Shown here piece after piece: positions 1 through 8,847 of a stretch of 64,000 nt of DNA. This DNA is from Candidatus Dichloromethanomonas elyunquensis (GTDB lineage Bacteria > Bacillota > Desulfitobacteriia > Desulfitobacteriales > Syntrophobotulaceae), in the NCBI GenBank assembly GCA_001515265.1, contig LNDB01000001.1, positions 143,044-207,043 of the forward strand. The letters are read 5' to 3'. Every line of letters starts with the position of its first letter. The stretch's first letter is position 1. A program made the translations under genes and the position numbers. The notes under the pieces were generated by a model. It searched no databases and had not been told where the DNA came from. It saw only the letters and a program-made list of their open reading frames with translations.

Positions 1-363
1 ATACTGTCCGTCCAGATGGGGAGAATCCGCTGCCATAATAAAGAACTGGGACCCTGCCGAATCGGGAATCCTGGAACGGGCCATAGACATTACTCCGCGC
101 GTATGTTTCAAATCATTTGCAAAACCGTTATCTGCAAATTCTCCTTTAACGGCATAACCCGGACCGCCAACTCCAATTCCTTCAGGGCATCCGCCCTGAA
201 TCATAAAGCCCGGAATTACCCTGTGGAAGATCAAACCGTCATAAAAACCTTTTTGGACAAGGGAAATAAAATTATTAACTGTATTGGGTGCAATTTCAGG
301 ATAGAGTTCGGCCTGGATTATATCTCCGTTTTCCATTTCAATGGTGACAATTGGTTTTTCCAT
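1..363 (-). CDS. Peptidyl-prolyl cis-trans isomerase, cyclophilin type (C-terminus cut by window edge)
   Basis: The first 121 codons of a cyclophilin-type prolyl isomerase, which catalyses cis/trans isomerisation of Xaa-Pro bonds during protein folding. The reverse-strand translation begins MEKPIVTIEMENGDI and contains the family core FHRVIPGFMIQGG and the active-site block GSQFFI. No N-terminal signal peptide is seen, so a cytoplasmic form is likely. The ORF track misses it because the stop lies outside the window. Two in-frame ATGs (366 and 363) follow an AAGGAG box; the second has the better spacing of 7 nt. Confidence 0.9.
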   Translation of the reverse strand, partial: MEKPIVTIEMENGDIIQAELYPEIAPNTVNNFISLVQKGFYDGLIFHRVIPGFMIQGGCPEGIGVGGPGYAVKGEFADNGFANDLKHTRGVMSMARSRIPDSAGSQFFIMAADSPHLDGQY

Positions 364-440
364 CATAAGACTCCTTTTCTGTCATTTGATATACAATCTA
401 ACATAAATTTTCATGATTGTACAATATCGGATATTTTAAG

Positions 441-2861
441 TCATTCAAACTCTCTTTCATCCCGATACCTTCCCGGAATAATTTGAAACCCCTCATGATT
501 AATTTTCAATTCGATCGTGCCCTGTATATCCGTCCGGAATATCTTTATATTTCTCTCCTGCCAATAAGCAAGGACTTCAGGAGAGGGGTGTCCAAAACTA
601 TTTTTGCCAACGGAAATAAAGACCGCCTGAGGGTCTGTTTCATCAAACCAGGATGTATCCAACGCGCCTTTTGCCCCATGGTGCGGGATCTTGATAAAAT
701 TAGCCGACCACTTGACCCCCCTGTCGGAAATTTGCTGCATTTCTTCTTTTTCCATATCACCTGTCAGCAGAATCCTGCTCCCAAGATAATCAAGAAGCAA
801 AACCAAAGAATTATTGTTCGCGTCCGAAGCTGTCCCGCCGATAGTTGAAACCGGAGCCAATACTTCAATTTTCAGGCCTGAAGAAAACGCCAAGGTATCC
901 CCGGCCAGAAGCCTGACAAGCTGATCCCTCTTGTGAAGAAATTCCAAGGGGATTGCTTCCTGCCATTCCGGATTTTCCAACCGGTCACCGACTTCAGGTA
1001 CTCCTAATGCTTTTACGGGAATATTGGCCAGCAGGTACTTGGCTCCGCCGCAATGGTCGTGATCTTCATGGGTAATAAAAACCATATCCAGCTGTTTAAT
1101 TTGCTTCTCCATCAGATAAGGTACAAGGACGCGCTCTCCCGCATCATAATTCTCTTTTCTGGGTCCGGTATCGACAATGAGATTTTCCTCAGCGGTTTGA
1201 ATAAGCATGCAATCTCCCTGTCCTACATCCAAAAAGGTAATTGTAAGCATGTCGCTTTGCAGCCAAGGAAAATTTAACAAGAAAATAAAGACCGCAAGGA
1301 ATAGGCATTTAACACAAAAAAGTAAATTTTTATCTTGCATCCGGTTTTTGAAGGGTCTAGGGAGTCTCCGGCATTGTACGCGGAATATAAACCAGACTTT
1401 CTCCCTGCCGGCAAGCCATATGCCTAATGCAGCATACCATGCCATCCAAAATATTTTACCCGGATTTAACACCCAAAAATAAGCAAAAGGTAATGAAGCC
1501 GCCCAATGCAGGATAGAATCGCTAAACCGGAGCAGCCAAAATCCTGTTTGAAAAAATATCTTGGAAAGGGACGGGAATAAAACAAGAGCAGTTCCCAATA
1601 AACCGAATTGTAAAACCGCTCCTAAGATAAAAAGCGCGACTATGTTTGTCAAGAAACCTGCCAAGGAAATTGTGTGAAAGGCATTAATCAGGATAGGAAG
1701 AGCCGCGATCTGGGTGCTTAGGAAAACGGCCGCCAAAGTTCTGAGCGGACCGGGAAATTTTTGAAGCCACAAGTTTTTTTCCAGCCGCGGGGTCAATACA
1801 ATCATTCCCCAGGTCGCTGCAAAGGACAGCTGAAAACTAATATCCTTCAGATAGAGGGGTTTAGAAATGAACATCATAAGACCGGCGAACATCAGCCAAC
1901 GGAGGGAAGACATTTTTCCTTTTCCCATCCTCCCCGTCAGAACAGCTATGCCAAGGATGGCCGCCCGCAGGATAGGGGGATTGTACTGGCATAAGGCGGT
2001 ATAAAGAACCACAGCTCCAATTGTCCAAATAATTCTCACTTTTCGCGGCAGGAAAAAGAAGATTCCCCAGATCAGAGCGATCACAAAAGCAATATTTGAC
2101 CCCGAAGCCGCAAGAATATGCATTACGCCTGCAGCTTTATACATATTAAGGGTCTCCGCGGGTATCCGGCTGGAATCCCCGAACAGTATCCCATCCATGA
2201 TACCGCTCTGTTCCGGCCAGTTTATTTTTATCATATGGTTGACCTTCTCCCTTATCTTCCATGGGATGCCAGGTACTCCCTTATTCAAAAGTATTGCGTT
2301 GCCCTTAGCCGTAATTGACCCGCTCAATCCCCTGACTGCATTGTATAAGGGCAGATTAAATTGACCTTCTGTTCCCGGCTCTTGAGGTTGTTCCAATCTC
2401 CCTGCAAATCTTATCCTGTCCCCTTGTTCAACAATGTCCCATCCTTGATGAAACTGACCTTTGCTGTCCGCAAAAACATAAATAGCATATTTTTGACCAA
2501 GCCCTTCAGCATATTGCGGGGTATTTTCCAAAAGAATTACACCCTCAGCCTCAGCTTGGTCCATTTTCCACTGCTCAAGTTTTCCCTCCAACTCTATTTC
2601 CTGAATCAGAAGAGGAGGAGCGATAATCCTCTCTGCAGTCATTCCATATATAAATCCAATCAGAATTCCGGCTGCAAGGAAAGATATCTCAGGCTTGTAC
2701 ATTTTTCCCCAGAAATCCGAAGGTTTCCATAAAAACCATAACCGGATAAAAAGCAACACCAAAAAAGCCAGAATCCAAATCCTGACTTCCTGTTTAGGCT
2801 GAACTGCAATAAACCCGCCGCATACTACAGCTGCGGCTCTCCGCAATAATGGATCTTTCAT
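441..2861 (-). CDS. comEC: ComEC/Rec2 DNA-uptake channel protein
   Basis: Polytopic membrane protein that forms the channel for single-stranded DNA entry in natural transformation. The 806 residues show the family architecture: an N-terminal DUF4131-type region (about 20-200), a multi-helix 'competence' membrane domain (about 220-500, with GILFGDSSRIP and HILAASGSNIAF) and a C-terminal metallo-beta-lactamase-like domain (TFLDVGQGDCMLIQT, ITHEDHDHCGG, LLTGDME). All three domains are intact. It lies 29 bp after comEA on the same strand, the usual late-competence pairing. A functional competence system in this organism is inferred; no other com genes are in the window. Confidence 0.95.
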   Translation of the reverse strand: MKDPLLRRAAAVVCGGFIAVQPKQEVRIWILAFLVLLFIRLWFLWKPSDFWGKMYKPEISFLAAGILIGFIYGMTAERIIAPPLLIQEIELEGKLEQWKMDQAEAEGVILLENTPQYAEGLGQKYAIYVFADSKGQFHQGWDIVEQGDRIRFAGRLEQPQEPGTEGQFNLPLYNAVRGLSGSITAKGNAILLNKGVPGIPWKIREKVNHMIKINWPEQSGIMDGILFGDSSRIPAETLNMYKAAGVMHILAASGSNIAFVIALIWGIFFFLPRKVRIIWTIGAVVLYTALCQYNPPILRAAILGIAVLTGRMGKGKMSSLRWLMFAGLMMFISKPLYLKDISFQLSFAATWGMIVLTPRLEKNLWLQKFPGPLRTLAAVFLSTQIAALPILINAFHTISLAGFLTNIVALFILGAVLQFGLLGTALVLFPSLSKIFFQTGFWLLRFSDSILHWAASLPFAYFWVLNPGKIFWMAWYAALGIWLAGREKVWFIFRVQCRRLPRPFKNRMQDKNLLFCVKCLFLAVFIFLLNFPWLQSDMLTITFLDVGQGDCMLIQTAEENLIVDTGPRKENYDAGERVLVPYLMEKQIKQLDMVFITHEDHDHCGGAKYLLANIPVKALGVPEVGDRLENPEWQEAIPLEFLHKRDQLVRLLAGDTLAFSSGLKIEVLAPVSTIGGTASDANNNSLVLLLDYLGSRILLTGDMEKEEMQQISDRGVKWSANFIKIPHHGAKGALDTSWFDETDPQAVFISVGKNSFGHPSPEVLAYWQERNIKIFRTDIQGTIELKINHEGFQIIPGRYRDEREFE

Positions 2862-2890
2862 GATCGACCCCTGTCTTACGTCTAAAATGA

Positions 2891-3457
2891 TTATGGACCA
2901 ATCGTTACATAAGGTGCCATTTTCTCGTAGGTTTTCGGTCCTATTCCCGATACTTTTTGAATTTCTTCGGGACTGGAGAATAACCCGTTCTGCGTACGAT
3001 AGTCAATAATCCTTTGGGCGATTGCGGGCCCAATTCCCGGTATGGAGTCTAATTCCCCCACTCCGGCTTTATTAATATTAATCTTCACAGTCAACCCCGC
3101 GGAAGGGCTTTTTACAGCTGCATCCAAACTCCCCGTCTGTCCCGATTCTATAGGCAGTTTCGAAGGAACAACAATCTTCTGCCCATCTTTCAGTTTCTGA
3201 GCGGGATTAAGGACTTCAGTATCCGCGTCCGCCTGCAATCCTGCTTTTACGAGAGCATCCTCCAGCCTGGAATCAATCGGTAAATGGATTAGACCGGAAT
3301 GATTAACCGCACCGCCAATATAAACTGCAATCTCCCTGGAACTTTGGGATTCTTCTATTTTGACCGGAGTTTTTACGGGAAGAAAGAACTTTACCGCAGC
3401 CGCCAGTAAAAGGACTCCTAATACTCCCCACCAAAGGTACTTTAATCTTTTGTCCAT
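2891..3457 (-). CDS. comEA: ComEA competence DNA receptor (SLBB + helix-hairpin-helix)
   Basis: Membrane-anchored double-stranded-DNA receptor for transformation. An N-terminal transmembrane segment (YLWWGVLGVLLLAAAVKFFL) is followed by an SLBB-like domain (IGGAVNHSGLIHLP) and a C-terminal tandem helix-hairpin-helix module (ININKAGVGELDSIPGIGPAIA ... IQKVSGIGPKTYEKM) that binds DNA. The ORF track begins at an upstream TTG. The ATG of MDKRLKYLWW, with GAGG 9 nt upstream, is the better start and gives 188 aa. It stands upstream of comEC in the transcript. Confidence 0.93.
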   Translation of the reverse strand: MDKRLKYLWWGVLGVLLLAAAVKFFLPVKTPVKIEESQSSREIAVYIGGAVNHSGLIHLPIDSRLEDALVKAGLQADADTEVLNPAQKLKDGQKIVVPSKLPIESGQTGSLDAAVKSPSAGLTVKININKAGVGELDSIPGIGPAIAQRIIDYRTQNGLFSSPEEIQKVSGIGPKTYEKMAPYVTIGP

Positions 3458-3658
3458 GTTTCCATCCCTCAAATAACAAACCCGCAACTAATTTACATAT
3501 TTTGTTATTATTCTCCATTTAATTCCAAACTCCTTTTATTATTTATCTTTTTCACCAACGTCCTTACAAAAAAAAGATTACCTTTTTATTCCAGGCGCAT
3601 ACATTATATTAGCCTTATTGTTAATGGCAATATTGTAAGAAGGAGGTAATTTAGGTTC

Positions 3659-3949
3659 ATGACATTATTTAAAAATACCCAGATAAATTACGCTATGTTA
3701 GCGCCCCATGTCGGAAAACGGGCTACCGTCAGTCTCTACGGCGGCAAAACCTATCACGGTGAAATTGTCGCTGTCCGTCAGGATGGTATCCTATTTCACT
3801 CCGACAATCCGGGATTCCTCTTCCTTCCCTTTCTAGCGGTAGCTGCGTTAGCGCTTACGGTTCCTCTCGCCTTCGGTGTCGGATACGGAGCCGGCAGACG
3901 CGCTTACGGTCCTTATCCTTATCCCTACCCCTCCCCCTATTACTACTAA
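3659..3949 (+). CDS. Small protein with SH3/Sm-like N-terminus, hydrophobic helix and Tyr/Pro tail
   Basis: A 96-aa protein of unrecognised family. Residues 12-48 (MLAPHVGKRATVSLYGGKTYHGEIVAVRQDGILF) read like a small beta-barrel of SH3/Sm type. Then comes a hydrophobic stretch (FLFLPFLAVAALALTVPLAF), a short Gly-rich linker (GVGYGAGRRAYG) and a terminal repeat PYPYPYPSPYYY. A strong AAGGAGG Shine-Dalgarno box precedes the ATG, and a rho-independent terminator follows, so it is probably a single-gene transcript. Tyr/Pro-rich tails are common in spore-coat proteins, but no family assignment is possible from sequence alone. Confidence 0.75.
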   Translation: MTLFKNTQINYAMLAPHVGKRATVSLYGGKTYHGEIVAVRQDGILFHSDNPGFLFLPFLAVAALALTVPLAFGVGYGAGRRAYGPYPYPYPSPYYY

Positions 3950-3997
3950 ATACCGATCTTTAATTTCTTATGTTATCAATCTGACCGGAATCAATAA

Positions 3998-4036
3998 AAC
4001 GGGGAAGTAATCTTCTGTATGCTTCCCTGTTTTTTT
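3998..4036 (+). terminator. Rho-independent terminator after the small Tyr/Pro protein gene
   Basis: GGGGAAG and CTTCCC arms are separated by about 14 nt and followed by GTTTTTTT. It lies 50 bp past the stop of the 96-aa gene and before the ribosome-binding site of the creatininase gene. Confidence 0.8.
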
Positions 4037-4132
4037 CTCCGCAAACACCTTTCTTTACGCCTATCATACATTAGAAGTAACTTCTTGCAGTTTAAGAACC
4101 TATTTAGAATAAAAAACACGGAGGATAAAAAA

Positions 4133-4987
4133 ATGTTTGAAAATTTAGTTCCCTTAGCCAAAGGGAATAAAAAACAAAGCCCGCCCCTCCCAGCCTCCAT
4201 GATGGATATGACCTTCAAAGAAATTGAGCAGGCGGCAACAGGAGGGGGCACTGTGCTGCTGCCAATTTCTGCAATAGAAGAATATGGTCCCCATCTCCCT
4301 GTTGCTGCCAATACTTATCTAACCAACCGAATATGTTTGAAACTGAGAGAAAAACTTTGGGAACAGAAAAAAAACTGTGTGATCGGTCCTCCTCTTTTTT
4401 GGGGGAGGAACTATTCTACAGGTTCTTTTCCCGGTTCATTCAACCTGAAATCACAGACACTGGTCAATCTTTTACTCGATATTCTTTCGGATTTTACGCG
4501 CTGGGGTTTCGGCACTATCATCCTTGTCAACATTCATGGGGATCCGCACCATAATACCGCAATCATTCAGGCCGTTAAACTTGCTAGAAATGAAAAAAGC
4601 AACGTATTTTTTCTTGTGCCCCAGCAAAGCTTGCCTCAGTACAATTTAACTGAAGCGGAAAACTTCGCCATTGTTTATAACATGCCTGCTTTTACATCCC
4701 CTTCTCTATATGTTGACCTTCATGCCGGTACTTTTGAAACGAGCTGGATGACAGCGGCTTTTCCGGATCTTGTCAACACAAAGCTGGCAAAGCATCTTCA
4801 GTCCACCAAGACAACCCTTGATGAAGCGGCTGTATGGTCCAAAGGATGGGATGAAGTTAAGAGAGCCTTCCCATTAGGGTACTGCGGCAACCCCTCCAGG
4901 ACTGAAGTCAAAAACGCCAAGGAATTTGAATCTAACATTGTGGAACAGATGGCAAGCGCCATACTCCTGAAAGGCTGTTTACAGTAA
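4133..4987 (+). CDS. Creatininase-family amidohydrolase
   Basis: A 284-aa member of the creatinine amidohydrolase/MftE fold, whose members hydrolyse cyclic or linear amide bonds with two metal ions. The metal-binding block is recognisable in LLPISAIEEYGPHLPVAANT (Glu and His ligands). The second metal/substrate block reads LVNIHGDPHHNTA where the family usually has NGHGGN, so substrate preference may differ. DLHAGTFETS is the conserved C-terminal His-Ala-Gly-Glu block. The ORF-track start at 4019 lies over the upstream terminator; the ATG at 4133 follows GGAGG by 8 nt and is preferred. The substrate cannot be told from sequence or neighbours. Confidence 0.88.
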   Translation: MFENLVPLAKGNKKQSPPLPASMMDMTFKEIEQAATGGGTVLLPISAIEEYGPHLPVAANTYLTNRICLKLREKLWEQKKNCVIGPPLFWGRNYSTGSFPGSFNLKSQTLVNLLLDILSDFTRWGFGTIILVNIHGDPHHNTAIIQAVKLARNEKSNVFFLVPQQSLPQYNLTEAENFAIVYNMPAFTSPSLYVDLHAGTFETSWMTAAFPDLVNTKLAKHLQSTKTTLDEAAVWSKGWDEVKRAFPLGYCGNPSRTEVKNAKEFESNIVEQMASAILLKGCLQ

Positions 4988-5000
4988 ATCCATTAAGTAT

Positions 5001-5075
5001 TTGACAGTCCCGGAAAGAGACACTATACTCTAATTAGCTAAATATTTTAATTAGCTAATTTAGCAATATGGCTAA
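5001..5075 (+). promoter_or_regulatory. SigmaA promoter with palindromic operator array for the Phd-Uma2 gene
   Basis: TTGACA (5001-5006) and TATACT (5024-5029) are 17 nt apart, an almost ideal vegetative promoter. Directly downstream are two exact copies of the palindrome TTAGCTAA (5034-5041 and 5051-5058) and a split half-site pair TTAGC-N6-GCTAA (5060-5075). The array ends just before the GGAGG ribosome-binding site. Its placement between -10 and start codon is what an autorepressed gene would have, and the downstream protein begins with a Phd-type DNA-binding domain. Autorepression is inferred. Confidence 0.75.
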
Positions 5076-5090
5076 TTGGAGGCGGGTCAA

Positions 5091-5810
5091 ATGGAAGTTT
5101 CATCAACTGACGCGCAGAATAATTTTGGCCGTTACATGAAACTGGCTTGGTTCGAAGATGTTGTGGTCACAAAAAACGGGAAAAAGGCAGTCGTCATTAA
5201 ACGCTACGAAGAATCGGGAAAGAATTCTTCCGTCATAGCCGAAAAGACCGAACCCTATACCTGGGATAAAGAAATAATCACCTATGAGGACTTTCTAAAG
5301 CTCAGCGAGGCAAGCGAAAACCGTTATGAGTATATTGACGGGGAAGTTTACCTGTTAGCTTCTCCTACCTATGATCACCAAAATATTATCGTGGAAATCA
5401 TTACTGTAATGCATACTTATTTCAAAGGAAAAACATGCCGCCCCCTTACATCCCCCTTTGATGTCACTTTGACTGTTGATGACAAAAAGAATGTCGTCCA
5501 ACCCGATATTGTGGTGATCTGCGATACGGAAAATATTAATGAAAAAGGCAGGTATACAGGCACACCCACCTTGGTATTAGAAGTATTGTCCGAATCAACC
5601 CAAAAAAAAGATCTGCTGAAAAAGCTGAATCTTTATCTGCATGCCGGTATCAGAGAATACTGGATTGTCAACCCGCTGCGCAAAGAAGTCTATTTATACC
5701 GCTTCGGACAACAGGACATTGAGGAATACCGCGTATACCAAGGCAGCGAGACGGCACATTCCTCCGCTTTTAACGGCTTGGCCATTCCCCTGGAACAGTT
5801 GTTTGTTTGA
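5091..5810 (+). CDS. Phd/YefM-type antitoxin domain fused to Uma2-family nuclease-like domain
   Basis: A 239-aa two-domain protein. Residues 1-45 (VSSTDAQNNFGRYM ... VVVTKNGKKAVVI) match the N-terminal DNA-binding domain of Phd/YefM antitoxins. Residues 60-239 are a Uma2 (DUF820) domain of the PD-(D/E)XK superfamily: YEYIDGEVYL, VQPDIVVICD, TPTLVLEVLSEST and AGIREYWIVNP. Uma2 proteins are abundant but poorly characterised; the superfamily core of D...E-x-V plus a downstream Lys is retained. The start is ATG 5091, after GGAGG, rather than the TTG at 5076 used by the ORF track. No toxin gene lies beside it. The fusion may be a self-regulated nuclease or a domesticated solitary gene. Confidence 0.88.
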   Translation: MEVSSTDAQNNFGRYMKLAWFEDVVVTKNGKKAVVIKRYEESGKNSSVIAEKTEPYTWDKEIITYEDFLKLSEASENRYEYIDGEVYLLASPTYDHQNIIVEIITVMHTYFKGKTCRPLTSPFDVTLTVDDKKNVVQPDIVVICDTENINEKGRYTGTPTLVLEVLSESTQKKDLLKKLNLYLHAGIREYWIVNPLRKEVYLYRFGQQDIEEYRVYQGSETAHSSAFNGLAIPLEQLFV

Positions 5811-5843
5811 TAAAGCATGCCTTTGGATATCCGGAAAAATAGT

Positions 5844-8327
5844 TTATTTTACAACAATATTGACCAGTTTGCCTGGTACTGTAATCACTTTGACTACGGT
5901 TTTCCCATCGAGGTACTGTTTGACCCTGTCTGATGCCAAAATTAATTTTTCCAGTTCTTCACCGGGCATTCCGGCAGGAACCTGAACCTTATCCCGCACC
6001 TTCCCGTTTACCTGGAGAATAATTGTAATTTCTTCTTCTACCAGAGCGTTTTCATCTATGGAAGGCCAGGCTTGTTTATGGATACTCCCGGTATATCCGA
6101 TCTGACTCCAAAGTTCTTCGGCAATATGGGGGGCAAACGGCGCCAATAATGTAAGAACCGCTTCAATCCCCTCCCTGGCCACAGCAATATTGACATCTTG
6201 TTGTTCTTTATAAAGATAAAGGGCATTAACAAGTTCCATAATGGAACTGATAGCCGTATTGAAATTAAACCTTACCCCGACATCATTGGTTACCCGTTTG
6301 ATCGCCGTGTGGATATCAAATCTCATTTTTTTGGCATTTATGTCAAGATTCTGCGGAGATAGTTCCTGACCCTGCTGCGCTTTGAGAGATTCCCCGTATT
6401 GCAAAACCAAACGCCAGACCCGGTTCAGGAAACGGTAACAACCCTCCACTCCCTGGTCGCTCCACTCCAGGTCCCGCTCAGGGGGAGCGGCGAAGAGGAT
6501 GAACATCCTGGCTGTATCTGCGCCGTATTTTCCAATGATCTCCTCGGGACTGACAACGTTCCCTTTGGATTTGGACATCTTGGACCCATCCATGCAAACC
6601 ATCCCCTGCGTTAAAAGGTTGGCAAAGGGTTCATCCACTTCCAGATACCCGAAATCCCGCAGTGCCTTCGTAAAGAAACGGGAATAAAGCAGATGGAGGA
6701 TGGCATGTTCTACTCCCCCGACATATTGGTCCACATTCATCCATTTGGCTGCGGCTTTTTCATCAAAGGCTTTTGCGGTATTCCTCGGGTCGCAATAGCG
6801 CAAATAATACCAGGATGAACACATAAAGGTATCCATGGTATCTGTCTCCCGGCGTGCTTGCCTTCCGCACTTGGGACAGGTTGTGTTCACAAACGCGGAA
6901 GAAGTGGTAAGGGGATTTTCTCCGGCTTTAAATATGACATCCCCCGGTAGCTGCACAGGCAGCTGATCATCCGGAACCGGAACCGTTCCGCAGGAATCAC
7001 AGTAAACCATGGGGATCGGAGCCCCCCAATACCGCTGCCTGGATATCAGCCAATCTCTGAGCCGATAGTTCACTTTGCGTTCTCCCAATTGGAATTTTTC
7101 AAGTTTGCCTGCCATCCGGTCCCAGGCGGTATCGTTATCCAACCCGTCAAAATCTGCGGAATTGACCATGGTCCCTTCTCCGGTATAAGCGGCAGACATG
7201 GGAAGATCTTTGTCTTCCACGGATAGTGCAGGATCAAGAATTACCCTTGCAATTGGAAGATTATACTTCTTAGCGAATTCAAAATCCCTTTCATCGTGTC
7301 CCGGTACCCCCATGACGGCCCCAGTTCCATACTCGAGCAAAACGTAATTGGCAATCCAAATGGGAACGAGTTCCCCGCTTAAGGGATTAATACAGTGATG
7401 ACCGATGAACATTCCCTCTTTTTCTGCCTCGGTTGAAGTTCGGGCAATTTCATTCAGCCCTTTCATCTTCTCAATGAAAGCATTCACATCCTGCTCGTAT
7501 TCCGTTCCTTGCACCAATTCGGTGACCAGGGGATGCTCCGGTGCTAGGACAACGCAACTGGCTCCGAATAGGGTATCTACCCGGGTGGTAAATACGGTAA
7601 TCATATCGGTCCTGCCGACTGCTTTGAATTTAGCCTCAACCCCTTCCGAGCGGCCAATCCAGTTACGCTGCATGGTCTTCACTTTTTCCGGCCATCCGGT
7701 AAGTTTTTCTAAATCATTGAGAAGCTGCTCGGAATAATCGGTTATTTTGAAAAACCACTGTTCTAAGTCTTTCTTGGTAACAGGAGTATCACATCGTTCA
7801 CAAGCCCCGTCTACGACCTGTTCATTGGCCAAAACAGTGGCGCAGGAAGGACACCAATTAACAGCGGCCTTTTTTTTGTAAACAAGCCCATGCTTATAAA
7901 ATTGAAGGAAAATCCACTGTGTCCAGCGATAGTAATCAGGATGGCAGGTGGCAACTTCCCTGTCCCAATCATAGGAAATTCCCATTTCCTGAAGCTGCCT
8001 TTTCATATTCGCTATATTTTTCCATGTCCATTCGGCCGGAGGGGTCTGATTTTTGATGGCGGCGTTTTCCGCCGGAAGACCGAATGCGTCCCAGCCGATC
8101 GGATGAAGAACATTATATCCCTGCATCCTTTTGAATCTGGCAATTACGTCAACGATGGAATAATTGCGGACATGACCCATATGTAAATTTCCGGAAGGAT
8201 AAGGAAACATAGCCAAAGCATAAAACTTTTCCTTGGCGGGATCATCATCCGTCTTACCGGCCTTATGTTCAAACCAATTTTTTTGCCACTTGGACTCAAT
8301 CTCATTAAAAAAGTATTTTTCCTGCAT
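5844..8327 (-). CDS. leuS: Leucyl-tRNA synthetase
   Basis: Charges tRNA-Leu with leucine in the cytoplasm. The 827 residues match the bacterial LeuRS length. The class I signatures are present: [16 protein letters not shown] (HMGH) near residue 45 and [12 protein letters not shown] (KMSKS) near residue 580. The CP1 editing insertion ([22 protein letters not shown], ... [13 protein letters not shown]) and the zinc-like CNWCPSC/CERC module are also visible. It stands alone behind its own promoter and a leader hairpin, and converges on the Phd-Uma2 gene with a 33-bp gap. Confidence 0.98.
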   Translation of the reverse strand: MQEKYFFNEIESKWQKNWFEHKAGKTDDDPAKEKFYALAMFPYPSGNLHMGHVRNYSIVDVIARFKRMQGYNVLHPIGWDAFGLPAENAAIKNQTPPAEWTWKNIANMKRQLQEMGISYDWDREVATCHPDYYRWTQWIFLQFYKHGLVYKKKAAVNWCPSCATVLANEQVVDGACERCDTPVTKKDLEQWFFKITDYSEQLLNDLEKLTGWPEKVKTMQRNWIGRSEGVEAKFKAVGRTDMITVFTTRVDTLFGASCVVLAPEHPLVTELVQGTEYEQDVNAFIEKMKGLNEIARTSTEAEKEGMFIGHHCINPLSGELVPIWIANYVLLEYGTGAVMGVPGHDERDFEFAKKYNLPIARVILDPALSVEDKDLPMSAAYTGEGTMVNSADFDGLDNDTAWDRMAGKLEKFQLGERKVNYRLRDWLISRQRYWGAPIPMVYCDSCGTVPVPDDQLPVQLPGDVIFKAGENPLTTSSAFVNTTCPKCGRQARRETDTMDTFMCSSWYYLRYCDPRNTAKAFDEKAAAKWMNVDQYVGGVEHAILHLLYSRFFTKALRDFGYLEVDEPFANLLTQGMVCMDGSKMSKSKGNVVSPEEIIGKYGADTARMFILFAAPPERDLEWSDQGVEGCYRFLNRVWRLVLQYGESLKAQQGQELSPQNLDINAKKMRFDIHTAIKRVTNDVGVRFNFNTAISSIMELVNALYLYKEQQDVNIAVAREGIEAVLTLLAPFAPHIAEELWSQIGYTGSIHKQAWPSIDENALVEEEITIILQVNGKVRDKVQVPAGMPGEELEKLILASDRVKQYLDGKTVVKVITVPGKLVNIVVK

Positions 8328-8371
8328 TTATCCAACCTCCCATTTCTATTCTTTCCCAATTTGAGTATACA

Positions 8372-8452
8372 TAAAAAACTCCCATCCCAAAGGGACGAGA
8401 GTCTTCTTTCCTTCAGGGCCTTATTTTATATAGAAACCTTAGTTTAAGTCAA
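8372..8452 (-). promoter_or_regulatory. leuS promoter and leader terminator hairpin (possible decayed T-box)
   Basis: TTGACT (8452-8447) and TATAAA are 16 nt apart on the minus strand. The transcript would run straight into an 11-bp hairpin, ACTCTCGTCCC/GGGATGGGAGT with a TTT loop and two wobbles, followed by six T residues (8402-8372), before the leuS start. The hairpin resembles the terminator half of Firmicute T-box leaders, including the CGTCC...GGAT core shared with the valS leader in this window. No T-box core (GGTGGTACCGCG) fits in the leader. Alternatively it is simply the terminator of the rsfS transcript. Confidence 0.55.
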
Positions 8453-8491
8453 GGGTCTGTCAAAGACTTAAGCTTTAGGCGCACATATGCT

Positions 8492-8833
8492 CTATAATAC
8501 GACTTCCCGCGCATCTCCCCACAAACGCTCCAAACTATAGAATTCCCGCGTATCCGGTGTCATAATATGGATTACGAGATCCCCGCAATCAATTAAGACC
8601 CAGTTTGCTTCCGGCAAGCCTTCTTTTCTGAGTATGGGTATACCCAATTCAGGTAATTTTTCCAGCAAGTGATCCGTGATGGCTTTGGTTTGTGTTGTCG
8701 TATTCCCGGTTGCGATAATAAAATAATCAGCAATAATTGAAATTCCTTTGAGTTCTAAAACAGTGATTTTACCGCCTCTTTTATCATCGATAAAATCAAT
8801 GACTTTACTCAACTGGTTATTCCCAAGTACCAA
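8492..8833 (-). CDS. rsfS: Ribosomal silencing factor RsfS/YbeB/Iojap
   Basis: Binds ribosomal protein L14 on the 50S subunit and blocks subunit joining under starvation. The 113 residues are the full family length with the signatures ISIIADYFIIATGNTTTQTKAI, GLPEANWVLIDCGDLVIHIM and FYSLERLWGDA. It starts 14 bp after yqeK, and the yqeK-rsfS pairing is conserved in Firmicutes. It is probably cotranscribed with yqeK. Confidence 0.96.
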   Translation of the reverse strand: MVLGNNQLSKVIDFIDDKRGGKITVLELKGISIIADYFIIATGNTTTQTKAITDHLLEKLPELGIPILRKEGLPEANWVLIDCGDLVIHIMTPDTREFYSLERLWGDAREVVL

Positions 8834-8847
8834 ATTGGAGCCTCCTT

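Noticed and set aside
16-486. 156-aa plus-strand ORF at the left edge
   Set aside because: It is antisense to the cyclophilin gene and the end of comEC.
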